Source: a virus. Taken from it: DNA of 33,320 nt. This document shows positions 8,627 through 16,710 of this stretch, in pieces. The notes beneath the pieces were generated by a model, which did not search any database, was not told where the DNA came from, and saw only the letters and a list, made by a program, of their open reading frames with translations. The stretch is from the IMG/VR virus record IMGVR_UViG_3300014903_000001, positions 1-33,320 of that record, one strand, 5' to 3'. The first letter of the stretch is position 1. The number at the start of each line of letters is the position of its first letter. Made by a program: the position numbers and the translations under genes.

Positions 8627-8706
8627 CCACTACCCTTAGAGTTTTTCTAGGGTAGTGGCTGGAGGTGTTAGGCCGAAGCCTAAGTAACTCTCTACAAATA
8701 GAGAGT
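8627..8706 (-). other. Three consecutive hairpins in an intergenic gap
   Basis: Three stem-loops lie in a row. 8627-8636 pairs with 8649-8658 (CCACTACCCT stem). 8669-8674 pairs with 8679-8684; on the minus strand its loop reads UUCG closed by C-G, the very stable tetraloop. 8687-8694 pairs with 8699-8706 (ACTCTCTA stem, CAAA loop). No U-run follows directly on the minus strand, so mRNA stabilisation or processing seems more likely than termination. The gap between the genes at 8717 and 8607 holds nothing else. Confidence 0.75.
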
Positions 8707-8716
8707 GACGGCTTAA

Positions 8717-9244
8717 TTAGTTGGTTTTGAGTGCAAACTCCTTCAAAACCTTACGAGAAAGCTTTGCCATAGCTTCCCGTTGATATCCAGCGAGCATGAT
8801 CCAACTTATCAGCTGCTCAGTGCTTGCACCATCAACTTCTAGTTCTTTCCATGGTTGCAGATCATCAGGTTCAGTACCTTTTAAATATATGTGCCCTGAT
8901 TTGACCAGTTGATCCATGTACTTAATGAAGTTTTTTTGGTCTAGGAGAAGCCGAAGCTCCCCATCATTGAACTTATAAGACTGGCCTCTATAGGATATCT
9001 TATGGTTAGGGTTTCTGTGTGTGTATATCCTGTATTTTTTATCTTCAGGTTTCTGGATTCCAGGCAGCTTACCATCCTTGAGTTCCGGTACGCAACCATA
9101 TGTCTCCATCACACACTCCCTCTGATCATCCGACATCTCCCATTTGTAAGGTTGTTCCTCAACGGTAGGGGTATCTGTCTTCTTGATAGCAGGGCTTTTC
9201 TTCTTGGCTGCCACCTTTTTAGGGGCTGTTTTTTTAGTTGCCAT
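8717..9244 (-). CDS. Head-associated protein with basic N-terminal tail
   Basis: The product has 175 residues. The first 25 are a Lys/Ala/Pro-rich tail (MATKKTAPKKVAAKKKSPA) resembling nucleic-acid-binding tails. The remainder is mixed alpha/beta with a YRIYTHRNPNHKISYRGQSYKF segment near residue 70 and a leucine-rich helical C-terminus. The gene sits between a small beta-rich capsid gene (9660-9262) and the connector gene, with a strong ribosome binding site (GGGGAGG) upstream. It could be a head or neck protein contacting packaged DNA. I do not recognise the family. Confidence 0.65.
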   Translation of the reverse strand: MATKKTAPKKVAAKKKSPAIKKTDTPTVEEQPYKWEMSDDQRECVMETYGCVPELKDGKLPGIQKPEDKKYRIYTHRNPNHKISYRGQSYKFNDGELRLLLDQKNFIKYMDQLVKSGHIYLKGTEPDDLQPWKELEVDGASTEQLISWIMLAGYQREAMAKLSRKVLKEFALKTN

Positions 9245-9261
9245 CTAACACCTCCCCTTTT

Positions 9262-9660
9262 TTAACCTGAGATCCAGGCTTCAAAATCAAACAACGGAGT
9301 ATTATCACCACTCACTGTGGCTTTAATCTGGAAGTATTCATAATCGGAAGTTTCACATCCGATGTAGTAACTACCGGCATCTTCAATCTGTGGAAGAGTT
9401 ACAACAGTAACCAGAGTTGTACCATTGTATCCTTGAATTATAACATCAAGGGCAGGGGCATCACCGACGGAACCAGCCACAGAAACAGAAGTTACGTTGC
9501 AGTTCAGGACACTAGACTGTCGAAGTGGGGCTTTAAAGGTGTCAGAGGTTACAGAACCTGTACCCTGAGCTGTACCAGCCAGTAATAGATCATATTCAAC
9601 ACGGGTTGAACGACTTTGAGCGTTGTTACCAAAAGTGCTTTGGTTATCAAGAGTTCCCAT
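9262..9660 (-). CDS. Beta-rich small capsid protein, possible head decoration
   Basis: The product has 132 residues, starts MGTLDNQSTFGNNAQSR and is almost entirely predicted beta strand with many Thr, Ser, Val and Gly and few charged residues. It follows the major capsid gene with a hairpin in the 75-base gap and has its own good ribosome binding site (AGGAGAG). Genes in this place often encode head decoration or stabilisation proteins. Decoration is an inference from position and composition; a head-fibre protein would look similar. Confidence 0.65.
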   Translation of the reverse strand: MGTLDNQSTFGNNAQSRSTRVEYDLLLAGTAQGTGSVTSDTFKAPLRQSSVLNCNVTSVSVAGSVGDAPALDVIIQGYNGTTLVTVVTLPQIEDAGSYYIGCETSDYEYFQIKATVSGDNTPLFDFEAWISG

Positions 9661-9692
9661 AAGGACTCTCCTTTCATATAAGGTTTATTAGT

Positions 9693-9720
9693 TCAGGCTA
9701 GATTACATAACCTAGCCTGA
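9693..9720 (-). terminator. Hairpin after the major capsid gene
   Basis: TCAGGCTAG (9693-9701) pairs exactly with CTAGCCTGA (9712-9720) around a ten-base loop. It lies just after the capsid gene stop at 9736 in the direction of transcription. The U-run is weak (ACTAATAAACC follows), so partial termination or mRNA protection is more likely than full termination. Confidence 0.5.
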
Positions 9721-9735
9721 TGATAGCGGTGTCGA

Positions 9736-10674
9736 TTAGGATGCTTTAATACCACGAAGACAAGCAGCCCCATCAGGACGGTGAAGGATTAAAGCACCAC
9801 GCAGGGACATGTCTTGACGATAGTTGGCATTGTCCGGAGACGGGAACAGAATCTCAGACAGAGTAAGGACTTTTTTAACTGCAAAAGCAGTACCTTCAGT
9901 GTCGTCCCAGTTAACGGCCACGATAGAACCACAGTCATCATCATCTCCAACAGTTTCATTAAAGCCAAGTACCTGGGTTTTACCAATTTTTTCAACCGTG
10001 TGAATTGGAATTCCACTGAAGAAGTAGACTTTCTTACCAAACTCATCAGGACCATAAGTGATCTGACTCTGATCGTTCATCAAACCTTGAACTTCACGTT
10101 GCATAGGCTTGGACATGTATAGGGCATTTGGTCCACCATATACGGCATCAACCAAATCTTGAAGATCTGATTCCTTCAAAACAGCACCAGCAGAGCCAGC
10201 ACCGTCTGTGTAGAACAAGTTCTGAAGCTCTGTGGCATCGGTCTGAGTGCAAAGTTTGAAGATACCATTGAACTTTTCGCTGTTTGCAGAAGTATCACCA
10301 TAGAAAAAATCAACGGTAAGCTGGTTAGAGATAGCCTTAGCATGTGAAATCTGCTTCTCTAACATGATATCAGCTAAGTCACGGGGGTCATCTTCCACAT
10401 TCTCTTGAGCAATTTTGATTGCTGTTTCGAGTTTCTTAGGTGCCACTTCAAATGGTGCTGTACCATTTGTAGAAGAGGGTGCTTTTTGACCGATAGCCGG
10501 ATAATCAACGTCAGGAAGGGTTACTTCTAACTCCCATTCATAAGTTTTTCTGGCCCCCATGTCAACCATCAACATGTCTTGTATGATAATAGTCTGTGCG
10601 GCAAAGATACTTGTAACCGTAGGGGTTTCAGAGTTCTGAGCCATTTGCTGTGCATTATAACGTGTTACTGCCAT
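9736..10674 (-). CDS. Major capsid protein, HK97-fold type
   Basis: The product has 312 residues. A long helical stretch near residues 80-120 (KKLETAIKIAQENVEDDPRD, the spine-helix region) is followed by the typical mid-to-late pattern GGPNALYMSKPMQREVQGLM and then GIPIHTVEKIGKTQVLGF, a layout seen across HK97-fold capsid proteins (test-residue strand, then a GIPI loop). Placement after a scaffold-like gene and downstream of terminase and portal supports the call. Length fits a capsid protein with a separate scaffold. The fold assignment is from pattern recognition; no crosslinking residues were assessed. Confidence 0.88.
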   Translation of the reverse strand: MAVTRYNAQQMAQNSETPTVTSIFAAQTIIIQDMLMVDMGARKTYEWELEVTLPDVDYPAIGQKAPSSTNGTAPFEVAPKKLETAIKIAQENVEDDPRDLADIMLEKQISHAKAISNQLTVDFFYGDTSANSEKFNGIFKLCTQTDATELQNLFYTDGAGSAGAVLKESDLQDLVDAVYGGPNALYMSKPMQREVQGLMNDQSQITYGPDEFGKKVYFFSGIPIHTVEKIGKTQVLGFNETVGDDDDCGSIVAVNWDDTEGTAFAVKKVLTLSEILFPSPDNANYRQDMSLRGALILHRPDGAACLRGIKAS

Positions 10675-10692
10675 GATATATCTCCTTATAAG

Positions 10693-11337
10693 TTATTTGG
10701 CAATCTGTTTTCGTAAACGGGCTAGATCTTTTGCTTTTGCAGCTTCCCAATCTAAATTCCCATTACTGTCTACTAAGTTTGTGGTGGGTTTACCACCTGT
10801 CGTAGCAACCAGTTTCTTTCCTGGTGGTACGGCTTCCTCAGATGCAAAAAATTCAGGGTAGGTTTCTAAGACTTTTTCAAGTTTCTTATCTAACCCCTCT
10901 ACTTTTCCATCTTCAATTACTATATCGGATAAGTCCATCTCGGCCATTACCAAGTGTTTGAACTTATCCACTACACCTTTTGCACCCATTTCTTTAGCAA
11001 GTGCAGACTCCAAAGTAAGCTTATTCAGGTGAGCATGATGTTCAGCATCCTTGTTATCCAACAAGGTTTTGTAATCATCTCGTTCCTTCTTAGCTTTTTG
11101 GCGTTGAGCTTTTGATTTCTCAAACTCACCCTTCCAATAGTCCACGTTGGTTCCGTTGGATTCATCCAACTTAGCCTTCATTGCTGCATTCTCAGCCTTC
11201 AGTTCATCTAAGGCAGGATTAGCTGTCTCAGTTTCAGGTGTTACTGTGGCTGGTGGATCAGGGGCTCTGAGGGTTGCAACTTCTCCTATTAGAGCTTCTA
11301 CCTGTGCCTGTAATGCTTGTTGTTCTTCTTCAGTCAT
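10693..11337 (-). CDS. Capsid scaffolding protein (putative)
   Basis: The product has 214 residues. A coiled-coil core (residues about 1-110: EEEQQALQAQVEALIGEVATL, then LDELKAENAAMKAKL and EFEKSKAQRQKAKKERDDYK) leads to a helical region and a basic C-terminus (WEAAKAKDLARLRKQIAK). This architecture and the position directly before the major capsid gene are those of siphovirus scaffolding proteins, which guide procapsid assembly and then leave. A Gly/Pro-containing segment near residues 170-180 (AVPPGKKLVATTGGKP) fits the usual flexible linker before the capsid-binding tail. Confidence 0.82.
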   Translation of the reverse strand: MTEEEQQALQAQVEALIGEVATLRAPDPPATVTPETETANPALDELKAENAAMKAKLDESNGTNVDYWKGEFEKSKAQRQKAKKERDDYKTLLDNKDAEHHAHLNKLTLESALAKEMGAKGVVDKFKHLVMAEMDLSDIVIEDGKVEGLDKKLEKVLETYPEFFASEEAVPPGKKLVATTGGKPTTNLVDSNGNLDWEAAKAKDLARLRKQIAK

Positions 11338-11374
11338 AATACTACCTTTCCCTCATCCGAGGTTCAAGTGTCTT

Positions 11375-11399
11375 ATTAAGGGCAATCCTGCACCTTAAT
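11375..11399 (-). other. Small hairpin in the gap before the scaffold gene
   Basis: ATTAAGG (11375-11381) pairs with CCTTAAT (11393-11399). The gap 11338-11444 contains no open frame, and this weak stem is the only structure I see. On the minus strand the scaffold ATG follows at 11337. Confidence 0.35.
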
Positions 11400-11444
11400 G
11401 AAATTAGAATGATACTCGAAGTAAATCCTTACTATTGAATATCG

Positions 11445-11888
11445 TTAATGTCCTTGTTTTGATTTATTGAAATACTTAATAAAAGTATTTGTAATTGCTT
11501 GTATAAGTGGTACGTTATTTAATGTTTTAGGTAGATACCAAAATTCGTACCCATCCTGTCTAAGGTAGTTGATGATTTCCCAATGTGACTGAGGTGCCAT
11601 CATATAGGCTTTACCACTTGATACTCTCAAATTATATAATCCACGTTTAAGGAAGGTTCTATTCTTTCCCACTAATGGGGTTGAATGACCTTTCTGTTTA
11701 ATAGTCGAAGGTTTATTTCTCTTCTGAGCACTGTTATCCGGTCTTTTCTGTTTTTCTATGTTACTAATGCTTTCATCAATGATATCATTGCCAGAATCCT
11801 TTAAGGTGCTGGTAACAGAATTGGGCAAACCTCTTGCAACATTCTGTAAAACTTCTGAAGCGGTGTTTTTTATTACTCGTAAGCCCAT
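11445..11888 (-). CDS. Small head-tail joining protein (putative)
   Basis: The product has 147 residues, basic, starts MGLRVIKNTASEVLQNVARGL. The middle reads KQKGHSTPLVGKNRTFLKRGL, resembling the PLv-G-Lr motif of HK97 gp10-like and virion morphogenesis proteins, and the C-terminus is aromatic (YEFWYLPKTLNNV). Its start overlaps the 3' part of the zinc-ribbon gene by about 100 bases, a larger overlap than elsewhere in the window, so one of the two boundaries may be different in reality. A head-tail joining role is a weak inference; its place before the scaffold is unusual for that family. Confidence 0.55.
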   Translation of the reverse strand: MGLRVIKNTASEVLQNVARGLPNSVTSTLKDSGNDIIDESISNIEKQKRPDNSAQKRNKPSTIKQKGHSTPLVGKNRTFLKRGLYNLRVSSGKAYMMAPQSHWEIINYLRQDGYEFWYLPKTLNNVPLIQAITNTFIKYFNKSKQGH

Positions 11889-12102
11889 ATCTTGATTCCC
11901 TGATTAGGGTTATTAAATCATTTACCGTAACGTTATCCATCGGCTTCATGGTCATCTGACCGCATATAGGACATTCCAACCCCTCTAGGTTGATAACATC
12001 TGTGGGGTGTACGGATATAGCACCATAACAACACTTCATACAGCAGACCATTGTCTGTTCATACGTAGGTTGTATGTCATCAAATTGCAATAGTTCACCC
12101 AT
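11785..12102 (-). CDS. Zinc-ribbon protein after the portal gene
   Basis: The product has 105 residues from the ATG at 12102, four bases after the portal stop, preceded by GAGGAA as ribosome binding site; a TTG further upstream is less likely. It contains a four-cysteine zinc ribbon: CCMKCC near residues 20-25 and CPICG near 45-49. The C-terminus is basic and has further cysteines (TECCKRFAQFC). The last third overlaps the next gene in another frame, so the part after about residue 70 is less certain. Small zinc ribbons next to portal genes recur in phage head modules, but I cannot assign a function. Confidence 0.6.
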   Translation of the reverse strand: MGELLQFDDIQPTYEQTMVCCMKCCYGAISVHPTDVINLEGLECPICGQMTMKPMDNVTVNDLITLIRESRYGLTSNKKHRFRSFTECCKRFAQFCYQHLKGFWQ

Positions 12103-12106
12103 CCAG

Positions 12107-13519
12107 TTATTCCTCAATAGGCTCTGGTTCAGCCTGAATGTTCTTTATAGTTTCCAGCTCTTTTCTAGCATCATCGAGGCTTATACCACGTTCCTCAGCT
12201 CTAATCTCTACAGCAGATGTAATACCCATTGCAATTTCTTGGGACTGTAACGCACGTAACTCGGTAGGAGCTATCTCACTTACTGGTGGTTTAAAGGTCG
12301 TAATGACTCTTACACCTTCAAGTAGTGGTGCAGATGGATGGTCTACCACGGATGCCATTTCAAACAGCATAGGCATCAGCTTGGACTCTTCTAAACGCTT
12401 GAAGTATCTCTGCATCTTCTTGATGAACTTACGAGTTTGGGTGTCTCTATAGTATTGAGCAATTCCAGACTCTGCAACTAAATCGTCAGCCCATGCTTTA
12501 GGCAAAAATCTACTCTGCCCAAATAGGTTCAATGTTACCTGCATATCACGGTTATATTGCTCAGTTTGAGGATCAAAATCAACTGAGTGTAAATCTCCTG
12601 CACCTGATATAATAGAACTAGCACTCAATCCAATATTATTGGGTATACCCTCCATGTCGGTAACATATGGCACAGGTTCTTTTAGCTTAATCCAATAAGA
12701 TCGGGCTGTCCGTCTCCAACAGTACCAATATGAAATATCTAATAAATCATAAGGTGCATCAACAAAAATATCACCCCTTTGTGGTATTTCCGATTGGGAA
12801 AGCACCATAGGGTATAGGCTCATAGTCTTATATTTATTAAGATCAGCTTGAGTATCTTCATCAACCTCGATAGGGTTATAACCAGAGTCTGCTATCCACA
12901 CGTTTAACTCATTAGTTTCCCTGTCAAGCTGGTATATCCAATAACCTTGAGCATTAGGTCGTGAAACAAAAGTCTCGGTGTTATCGGCCATAGGAACAGC
13001 AATAAATTGAGAAGAGTAGAAGTTTGAAGCGTCTGCTCCTTGTATTAGAGCTGGTAATGAACTTTCAACGACTTCCATTCTAAACTTATTCTCAGGGAAA
13101 TTAGGAACGCAATGGATGATAGAGCTATTCAATAGATTAGTCCTAGTCTCATTGTGTGGCATCATCTCATAATAACCAACATCAGTGAGTAGTTTGTCGA
13201 AAGCACTATAACGAGGGTCATCTAATGGTATTGCTGCATCATTTTCGTCTATTAGGTTGTGTATTGGCTCAGATTCATATGCTTGGCTTAACTCACCTAT
13301 TACACGTTTAGTGGTCTGGGTTACGAATGAATGTTGTAATAGCCCTGATTTATTGCTTGAATCTTTATATAAGTTGTTGATATGCTGGTCTAAATTAGTT
13401 TTAAACTCAGCCCCGCCATCATAAGCTGCCAATAATTCTTCAGTTTTCTTAGCGTAAGCATCATGGCCGGAGCCTCTGGCTTGTGTAATTGACCTTTGAA
13501 ATGTGTTACTGACTGCCAT
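12107..13519 (-). CDS. Portal protein
   Basis: The product has 470 residues, the usual portal size. It follows the large terminase gene with a 14-base gap and precedes the scaffold and capsid genes. The sequence is mixed alpha/beta with many aromatic residues in the middle (the wing and clip region), then long helices near residues 340-390 (RKFIKKMQRYFKRLEES), and ends with ITSAVEIRAEERGISLDDARKE, a pattern common in portal C-termini (short helix, G-S, D-ARKEL). The portal forms the dodecameric ring through which terminase packs DNA. The assignment rests on order, length and C-terminal pattern. Confidence 0.85.
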   Translation of the reverse strand: MAVSNTFQRSITQARGSGHDAYAKKTEELLAAYDGGAEFKTNLDQHINNLYKDSSNKSGLLQHSFVTQTTKRVIGELSQAYESEPIHNLIDENDAAIPLDDPRYSAFDKLLTDVGYYEMMPHNETRTNLLNSSIIHCVPNFPENKFRMEVVESSLPALIQGADASNFYSSQFIAVPMADNTETFVSRPNAQGYWIYQLDRETNELNVWIADSGYNPIEVDEDTQADLNKYKTMSLYPMVLSQSEIPQRGDIFVDAPYDLLDISYWYCWRRTARSYWIKLKEPVPYVTDMEGIPNNIGLSASSIISGAGDLHSVDFDPQTEQYNRDMQVTLNLFGQSRFLPKAWADDLVAESGIAQYYRDTQTRKFIKKMQRYFKRLEESKLMPMLFEMASVVDHPSAPLLEGVRVITTFKPPVSEIAPTELRALQSQEIAMGITSAVEIRAEERGISLDDARKELETIKNIQAEPEPIEE

Positions 13520-13533
13520 CTATCTGCCTCTTA

Positions 13534-14841
13534 TTAATGGAATTTAAGTGTCACTTTTTTGTAGGGGTGTTCAGCCACAAGATAATAATCAAGAGCATCA
13601 CCTGGGTGGTCAACATCAAATCGTTTGTCTTTTGGGTTAGATACCTTTTCCTTAGTTATCTTATCCCCATCTGCAATTTTTGTACGCTCCATTGATTTGA
13701 TCACGTACACACATTTGGGGTTTATTACCAACTTACCTGTTCTGTACAAACTGTTTACTGCTATGTAACGGTTTCTTAGTCTGTTTTCTTGTTTAGCATG
13801 GTCACCAGGACGTACCTTAATTACAAAACCCGGCATCCTACCGAGAACATCCCTGATTAAATCATAATCATGTCGTCTTATTCTGTGGTCGTTTGCATAT
13901 CCGGATGGATCACCATAAACTCGAATACCTGATTTATGGTCTTTATACTTATTCTGAAATGCCTTACAGAGTGAAGTGGTGTCGGACCCACCTTTTAAGC
14001 ATATCTCATCTACAACATGTGTCTCACCTCTAACCTCTTGTATGAGGATCAGAGTCATAAAGTAAGCGTTGAAATCAAAAGATAGATTCAAGGGTAAATT
14101 CGGCTGATATTCAGCACGTTTATTAACGTGTAGTTTCCTATCAAAACTGTAATAGAACCGACCACCAATACCTGTCCCTGTGTTACCACCAATGTAGACA
14201 TGTTTCTCATCGTCTGACATCGTAGTAGCTAACATGTCTACATAATCAGATTTGATATTCGTCAAAAAGGTGTTCTCATCTGTAGGAGCATGAATGAATC
14301 TGAATCTGCAATCAGGCTTCTCAGGATGAATAAACGTGTCGTCGAGGAATCCAGGCATTTCCTCGGGGTTAGTGGTTAAAAATAATCGGTGCCTAAAATC
14401 TGGCCATTCATCTTTTGGGGCTTTACGGAGCCTTGCTAGAATATGTGGCAATATAGTGTGGGCACATTGAGAGGCTTCCTCTATGTGACACCAATGAACC
14501 TCAATACTTTTAATTCGTTCAAAGTCTTTTAAAGGACGGAACCATATCTGACTACCATTCTTTAAAGTAAGGATATTAGGCACTTGAGTCCAAGACTTAA
14601 TATCACTTAATGGTATCAATTCTTCATACTTCTTAATCGTAGTATCCTTGAGCAGTGTAAAAGTTTCAGCTCCTACAAGCCCGATAGACCCTGGGTACGT
14701 CTTAGCCAGCGTGTAACCGAGGAGAACACCACCAGTCGTCTTACCAGAGCCATATCCGCCTTGATAGCAGCACACGTCCGTTAACTCATTGTGAGGGCAG
14801 TTGAACATCTCTTCTTGCTTGGGCAGTAGGGTATGGATCAT
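13534..14841 (-). CDS. terL: Terminase large subunit
   Basis: The product has 435 residues and all main motor and nuclease motifs. The Walker A is GGYGSGKT (residues 28-35), the Walker B VHWCHIEE (114-121) with paired acidic residues, and the coupling motif LFLTTNP (152-158). The C-terminal RNase H-like nuclease shows Asp in LSFDFNA (about residue 233), Asp in VYGDPSG (about 305) and Asp in DHPGDALDYY (about 413). It overlaps the preceding gene by four bases (ATGA). It cuts and pumps phage DNA into the procapsid through the portal. With a circularly permuted genome, headful packaging from a pac site is the natural reading. Confidence 0.96.
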   Translation of the reverse strand: MIHTLLPKQEEMFNCPHNELTDVCCYQGGYGSGKTTGGVLLGYTLAKTYPGSIGLVGAETFTLLKDTTIKKYEELIPLSDIKSWTQVPNILTLKNGSQIWFRPLKDFERIKSIEVHWCHIEEASQCAHTILPHILARLRKAPKDEWPDFRHRLFLTTNPEEMPGFLDDTFIHPEKPDCRFRFIHAPTDENTFLTNIKSDYVDMLATTMSDDEKHVYIGGNTGTGIGGRFYYSFDRKLHVNKRAEYQPNLPLNLSFDFNAYFMTLILIQEVRGETHVVDEICLKGGSDTTSLCKAFQNKYKDHKSGIRVYGDPSGYANDHRIRRHDYDLIRDVLGRMPGFVIKVRPGDHAKQENRLRNRYIAVNSLYRTGKLVINPKCVYVIKSMERTKIADGDKITKEKVSNPKDKRFDVDHPGDALDYYLVAEHPYKKVTLKFH

Positions 14842-15338
14842 AAATCTACCTCACGTGCTGTCACAATTGCAAAAGGTACTTCATCTACTGCATTATCTTC
14901 ATCTTCACCCGTACGATCTTTCAAGGAACGTAAAGCAATTAGATTCTGAATAAACTTATTAGCTAAAGCTGCATGTTTCGGTTCGTTCGGTTTTGACATC
15001 AAAAGTAAAATCCAATTACCCATCATAAGCTCTAGCTCGACATTGGTTAATGGTTCATCTTTTAATTTGAAGCTGTGGAATTCAGGGATTGACCTGATAA
15101 ATTCTTGGATAGTACTGAACTTTGAACGTTTTTTATTGGCATCAGCACCACGTTGTCTCGACTTTTTAAAAGTCTTCTTATTAGCTGGGTTATGTACTGA
15201 GCAATATTTTGACCCCTGACTTGAAGGGTTCTTACATTTTTTTTTAGATTTGGTGACTACACAACATCTTGGTTGTTTAGTTGGTTTTTTCTTTGGCATG
15301 TTAGAGTATCCCCGGACATCCAGACGCATTTCTCCCAT
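14838..15338 (-). CDS. Small terminase-like protein with Cys/His zinc motif
   Basis: The product has 166 residues from 15338; an internal ATG at 15299 (MPKKKPTKQ), with GGGGA eight bases before it, is an alternative start giving 153 residues. The N-terminus is very basic and carries RCCVVTKSKKKCKN followed by KYCSVHNP, a C-x(n)-C-x(n)-C-x2-H zinc-binding pattern found in small DNA-associated phage proteins. The C-terminal half is helical. Its stop overlaps the start of the large terminase, the normal place of the small terminase subunit that recognises the packaging site. The zinc motif is visible; the terminase role is inferred. Confidence 0.65.
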   Translation of the reverse strand: MGEMRLDVRGYSNMPKKKPTKQPRCCVVTKSKKKCKNPSSQGSKYCSVHNPANKKTFKKSRQRGADANKKRSKFSTIQEFIRSIPEFHSFKLKDEPLTNVELELMMGNWILLLMSKPNEPKHAALANKFIQNLIALRSLKDRTGEDEDNAVDEVPFAIVTAREVDL

Positions 15339-15375
15339 GCTTAATCGTCCTACTATTCTAAGGATAAGTCAAGTG

Positions 15376-15714
15376 TTAATCCTCACTTACACATCTTTGC
15401 CGAGTGTCTTCACCACTTTGCCATGTTTTTAAGCTATTTTTAATCCAATTGTCTAGTTCCTTTTCGTCGCAAACGAAACAATTCATTTTCTTAGACCACT
15501 TAACAACGGTACCTAAATCTGTATTGTGCATGTAGTTGTATAAAGTCCGGCGGCTACGTCCTAACTTTATACAAATGTCCGCTGTACCGATAAGATACCC
15601 GTTAATGAAATAACGTTCAATCTTATCGTAGATCACATCATGATCCTCGGACATCATATTACAACCTGCCCGGAGAACTGCTTGGATGTCACTTGGTAAG
15701 TCTTTAATTGTCAT
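15376..15714 (-). CDS. HTH DNA-binding protein upstream of terminase
   Basis: The product has 112 residues. A helix-turn-helix is visible at about residues 39-60 (GTADICIKLGRSRRTLYNYM) followed by a wing-like strand pair and DEKELDNWIKNS, the layout of excisionase/MerR-type small HTH proteins and of the DNA-binding domain of some small terminases. It starts two bases after the stop of the 140-residue gene. It could be the true packaging-site-recognition subunit, with the next gene as partner, or a regulator of the late operon. Confidence 0.7.
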   Translation of the reverse strand: MTIKDLPSDIQAVLRAGCNMMSEDHDVIYDKIERYFINGYLIGTADICIKLGRSRRTLYNYMHNTDLGTVVKWSKKMNCFVCDEKELDNWIKNSLKTWQSGEDTRQRCVSED

Positions 15715-15715
15715 A

Positions 15716-16138
15716 TTATTGTACCTCTTTAAGTTTTCTGTGTATTTTTATGGCCCGGTCTACTTTGGCTTGTTCTTTTTTATTCAAAGCTTTAGGCTTG
15801 GTAGGTGTTGGGGGAGGGTCTGTGGTGAACAGTTTCAGGTTTTTCATTCGGTTGTTGTAAACCAGGGTCTCTATGTCGTTATAGGCTTGGATAAAGCAGC
15901 CAGTGAGTAGTGAATCCAACTCTTTTTGTGTTATATAACCACCTTGTACGGCAGCTACGAGGGTTTTTTTGACCCTCAAATCAAATGCTGCACGTTCGCC
16001 AATTATCTCGTCTAGGATAGATGCCTTATTAGTTGGGCTAATCACTATGGTTGCTGTCACACCTTTAATCCCTGGGTGGTTGTTACCTGAATACTTGCCG
16101 TAAGCATATTCTTTAATTAAATTCCAACTGAGCTTCAT
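15716..16138 (-). CDS. Unknown protein, first gene of the late unit
   Basis: The product has 140 residues, starts MKLSWNLIKEYAYGKYSG, has a strong ribosome binding site (GAAGGAGGTG) and is the first gene leftward of the bidirectional terminator at 16711-16744, so the roughly 25-kb late transcription unit probably begins here. The N-terminal half is mixed alpha/beta, the C-terminal third is basic and helical (KALNKKEQAKVDRAIKIHRK) after a Pro-rich stretch (TTDPPPTPTKP). I do not recognise the family. A role linked to packaging or to late gene control is possible from position only. Confidence 0.7.
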   Translation of the reverse strand: MKLSWNLIKEYAYGKYSGNNHPGIKGVTATIVISPTNKASILDEIIGERAAFDLRVKKTLVAAVQGGYITQKELDSLLTGCFIQAYNDIETLVYNNRMKNLKLFTTDPPPTPTKPKALNKKEQAKVDRAIKIHRKLKEVQ

Positions 16139-16277
16139 TATGCACCTCCTTCATAACATACCTGATAAATAGGCATAATATTGAGTTTTATCAGGTGTTC
16201 CTACTAATAATACCATAGCTTCTCAATAATAGGGGTATATGTTATTATAAGTAGTTTAACTACCTATAGGAGAAATA
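16139..16277. promoter_or_regulatory. Divergent control region with 10-bp inverted repeat
   Basis: The 139-base gap separates the late operon (leftward) from the plus-strand gene at 16278. ACCTGATAAA (16160-16169) is exactly inverted as TTTATCAGGT (16187-16196), 17 bases apart. On the minus strand a TATTAT hexamer lies between the arms; on the plus strand TTGAGT (16181-16186) is followed 18 bases later by TAATAA. The arrangement looks like an operator overlapping divergent promoters, although no strong sigma-70 promoter is present and late phage promoters often depart from consensus. A hairpin in the late leader is the alternative. Confidence 0.5.
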
Positions 16278-16706
16278 ATGTCTAATAAAATAACGTCTAA
16301 GGAATGTAATAATTGTTATGATCCAAAAATGCTTCTAAATTGGTTTCCTCCATCAACCCTGATAGGATTGGATGTCATAAAGGTTGACCATGTAGAATTA
16401 GATGTAATAAATCCATCTCAAACTCTTCCAACTATGTTAGTGGAACAGGTCAAGGATAATTTTTTTACTGATAAAGATCAACATCTTTGGAATCTATGGT
16501 TGGATGACTATGGCTCCCAAATACATCTTTTAAGCTCTGGGAAAGATGAAGTAAGGTGTTATTATAGGATCGAACGTAATGATGGCACATGGTGGCAGTC
16601 AGAGCCCTATCATCTACGTTCTGAGATTGATGTTATTGGGTTTATTTCATTGGTATTAACTAAGTATGATGACATTGTAATGGATACCACACCACTCTAC
16701 ACTTAA
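16278..16706 (+). CDS. Unknown stand-alone plus-strand protein (moron-like)
   Basis: The product has 142 residues, starts at ATG 16278 with TAGGAGAA before it. It is cytoplasmic-looking, rich in Trp and Asp (WLDDYGSQIHLL, WWQSEPYHLR), has cysteines early (ECNNCYDP), and no membrane segment. The gene runs against all neighbours, between the late operon and the winged-helix cluster, and is closed by a perfect terminator hairpin five bases after its stop. An isolated cistron with its own control region and terminator is the pattern of a moron, often used for host takeover, exclusion of other phages or anti-defence. I recognise no domain and assign no function. Confidence 0.75.
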   Translation: MSNKITSKECNNCYDPKMLLNWFPPSTLIGLDVIKVDHVELDVINPSQTLPTMLVEQVKDNFFTDKDQHLWNLWLDDYGSQIHLLSSGKDEVRCYYRIERNDGTWWQSEPYHLRSEIDVIGFISLVLTKYDDIVMDTTPLYT

Positions 16707-16710
16707 ACTA

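Noticed and set aside
8627-8706. tRNA-like or other structured RNA gene
   Set aside because: Three hairpins sit side by side without an acceptor stem, anticodon loop or T-arm consensus; simple stem-loops explain it.
9789-10122. Overlapping open frames within the capsid gene on both strands
   Set aside because: They are shadows of the capsid reading frame without ribosome binding sites; the same holds for the other opposite-strand frames inside structural genes.
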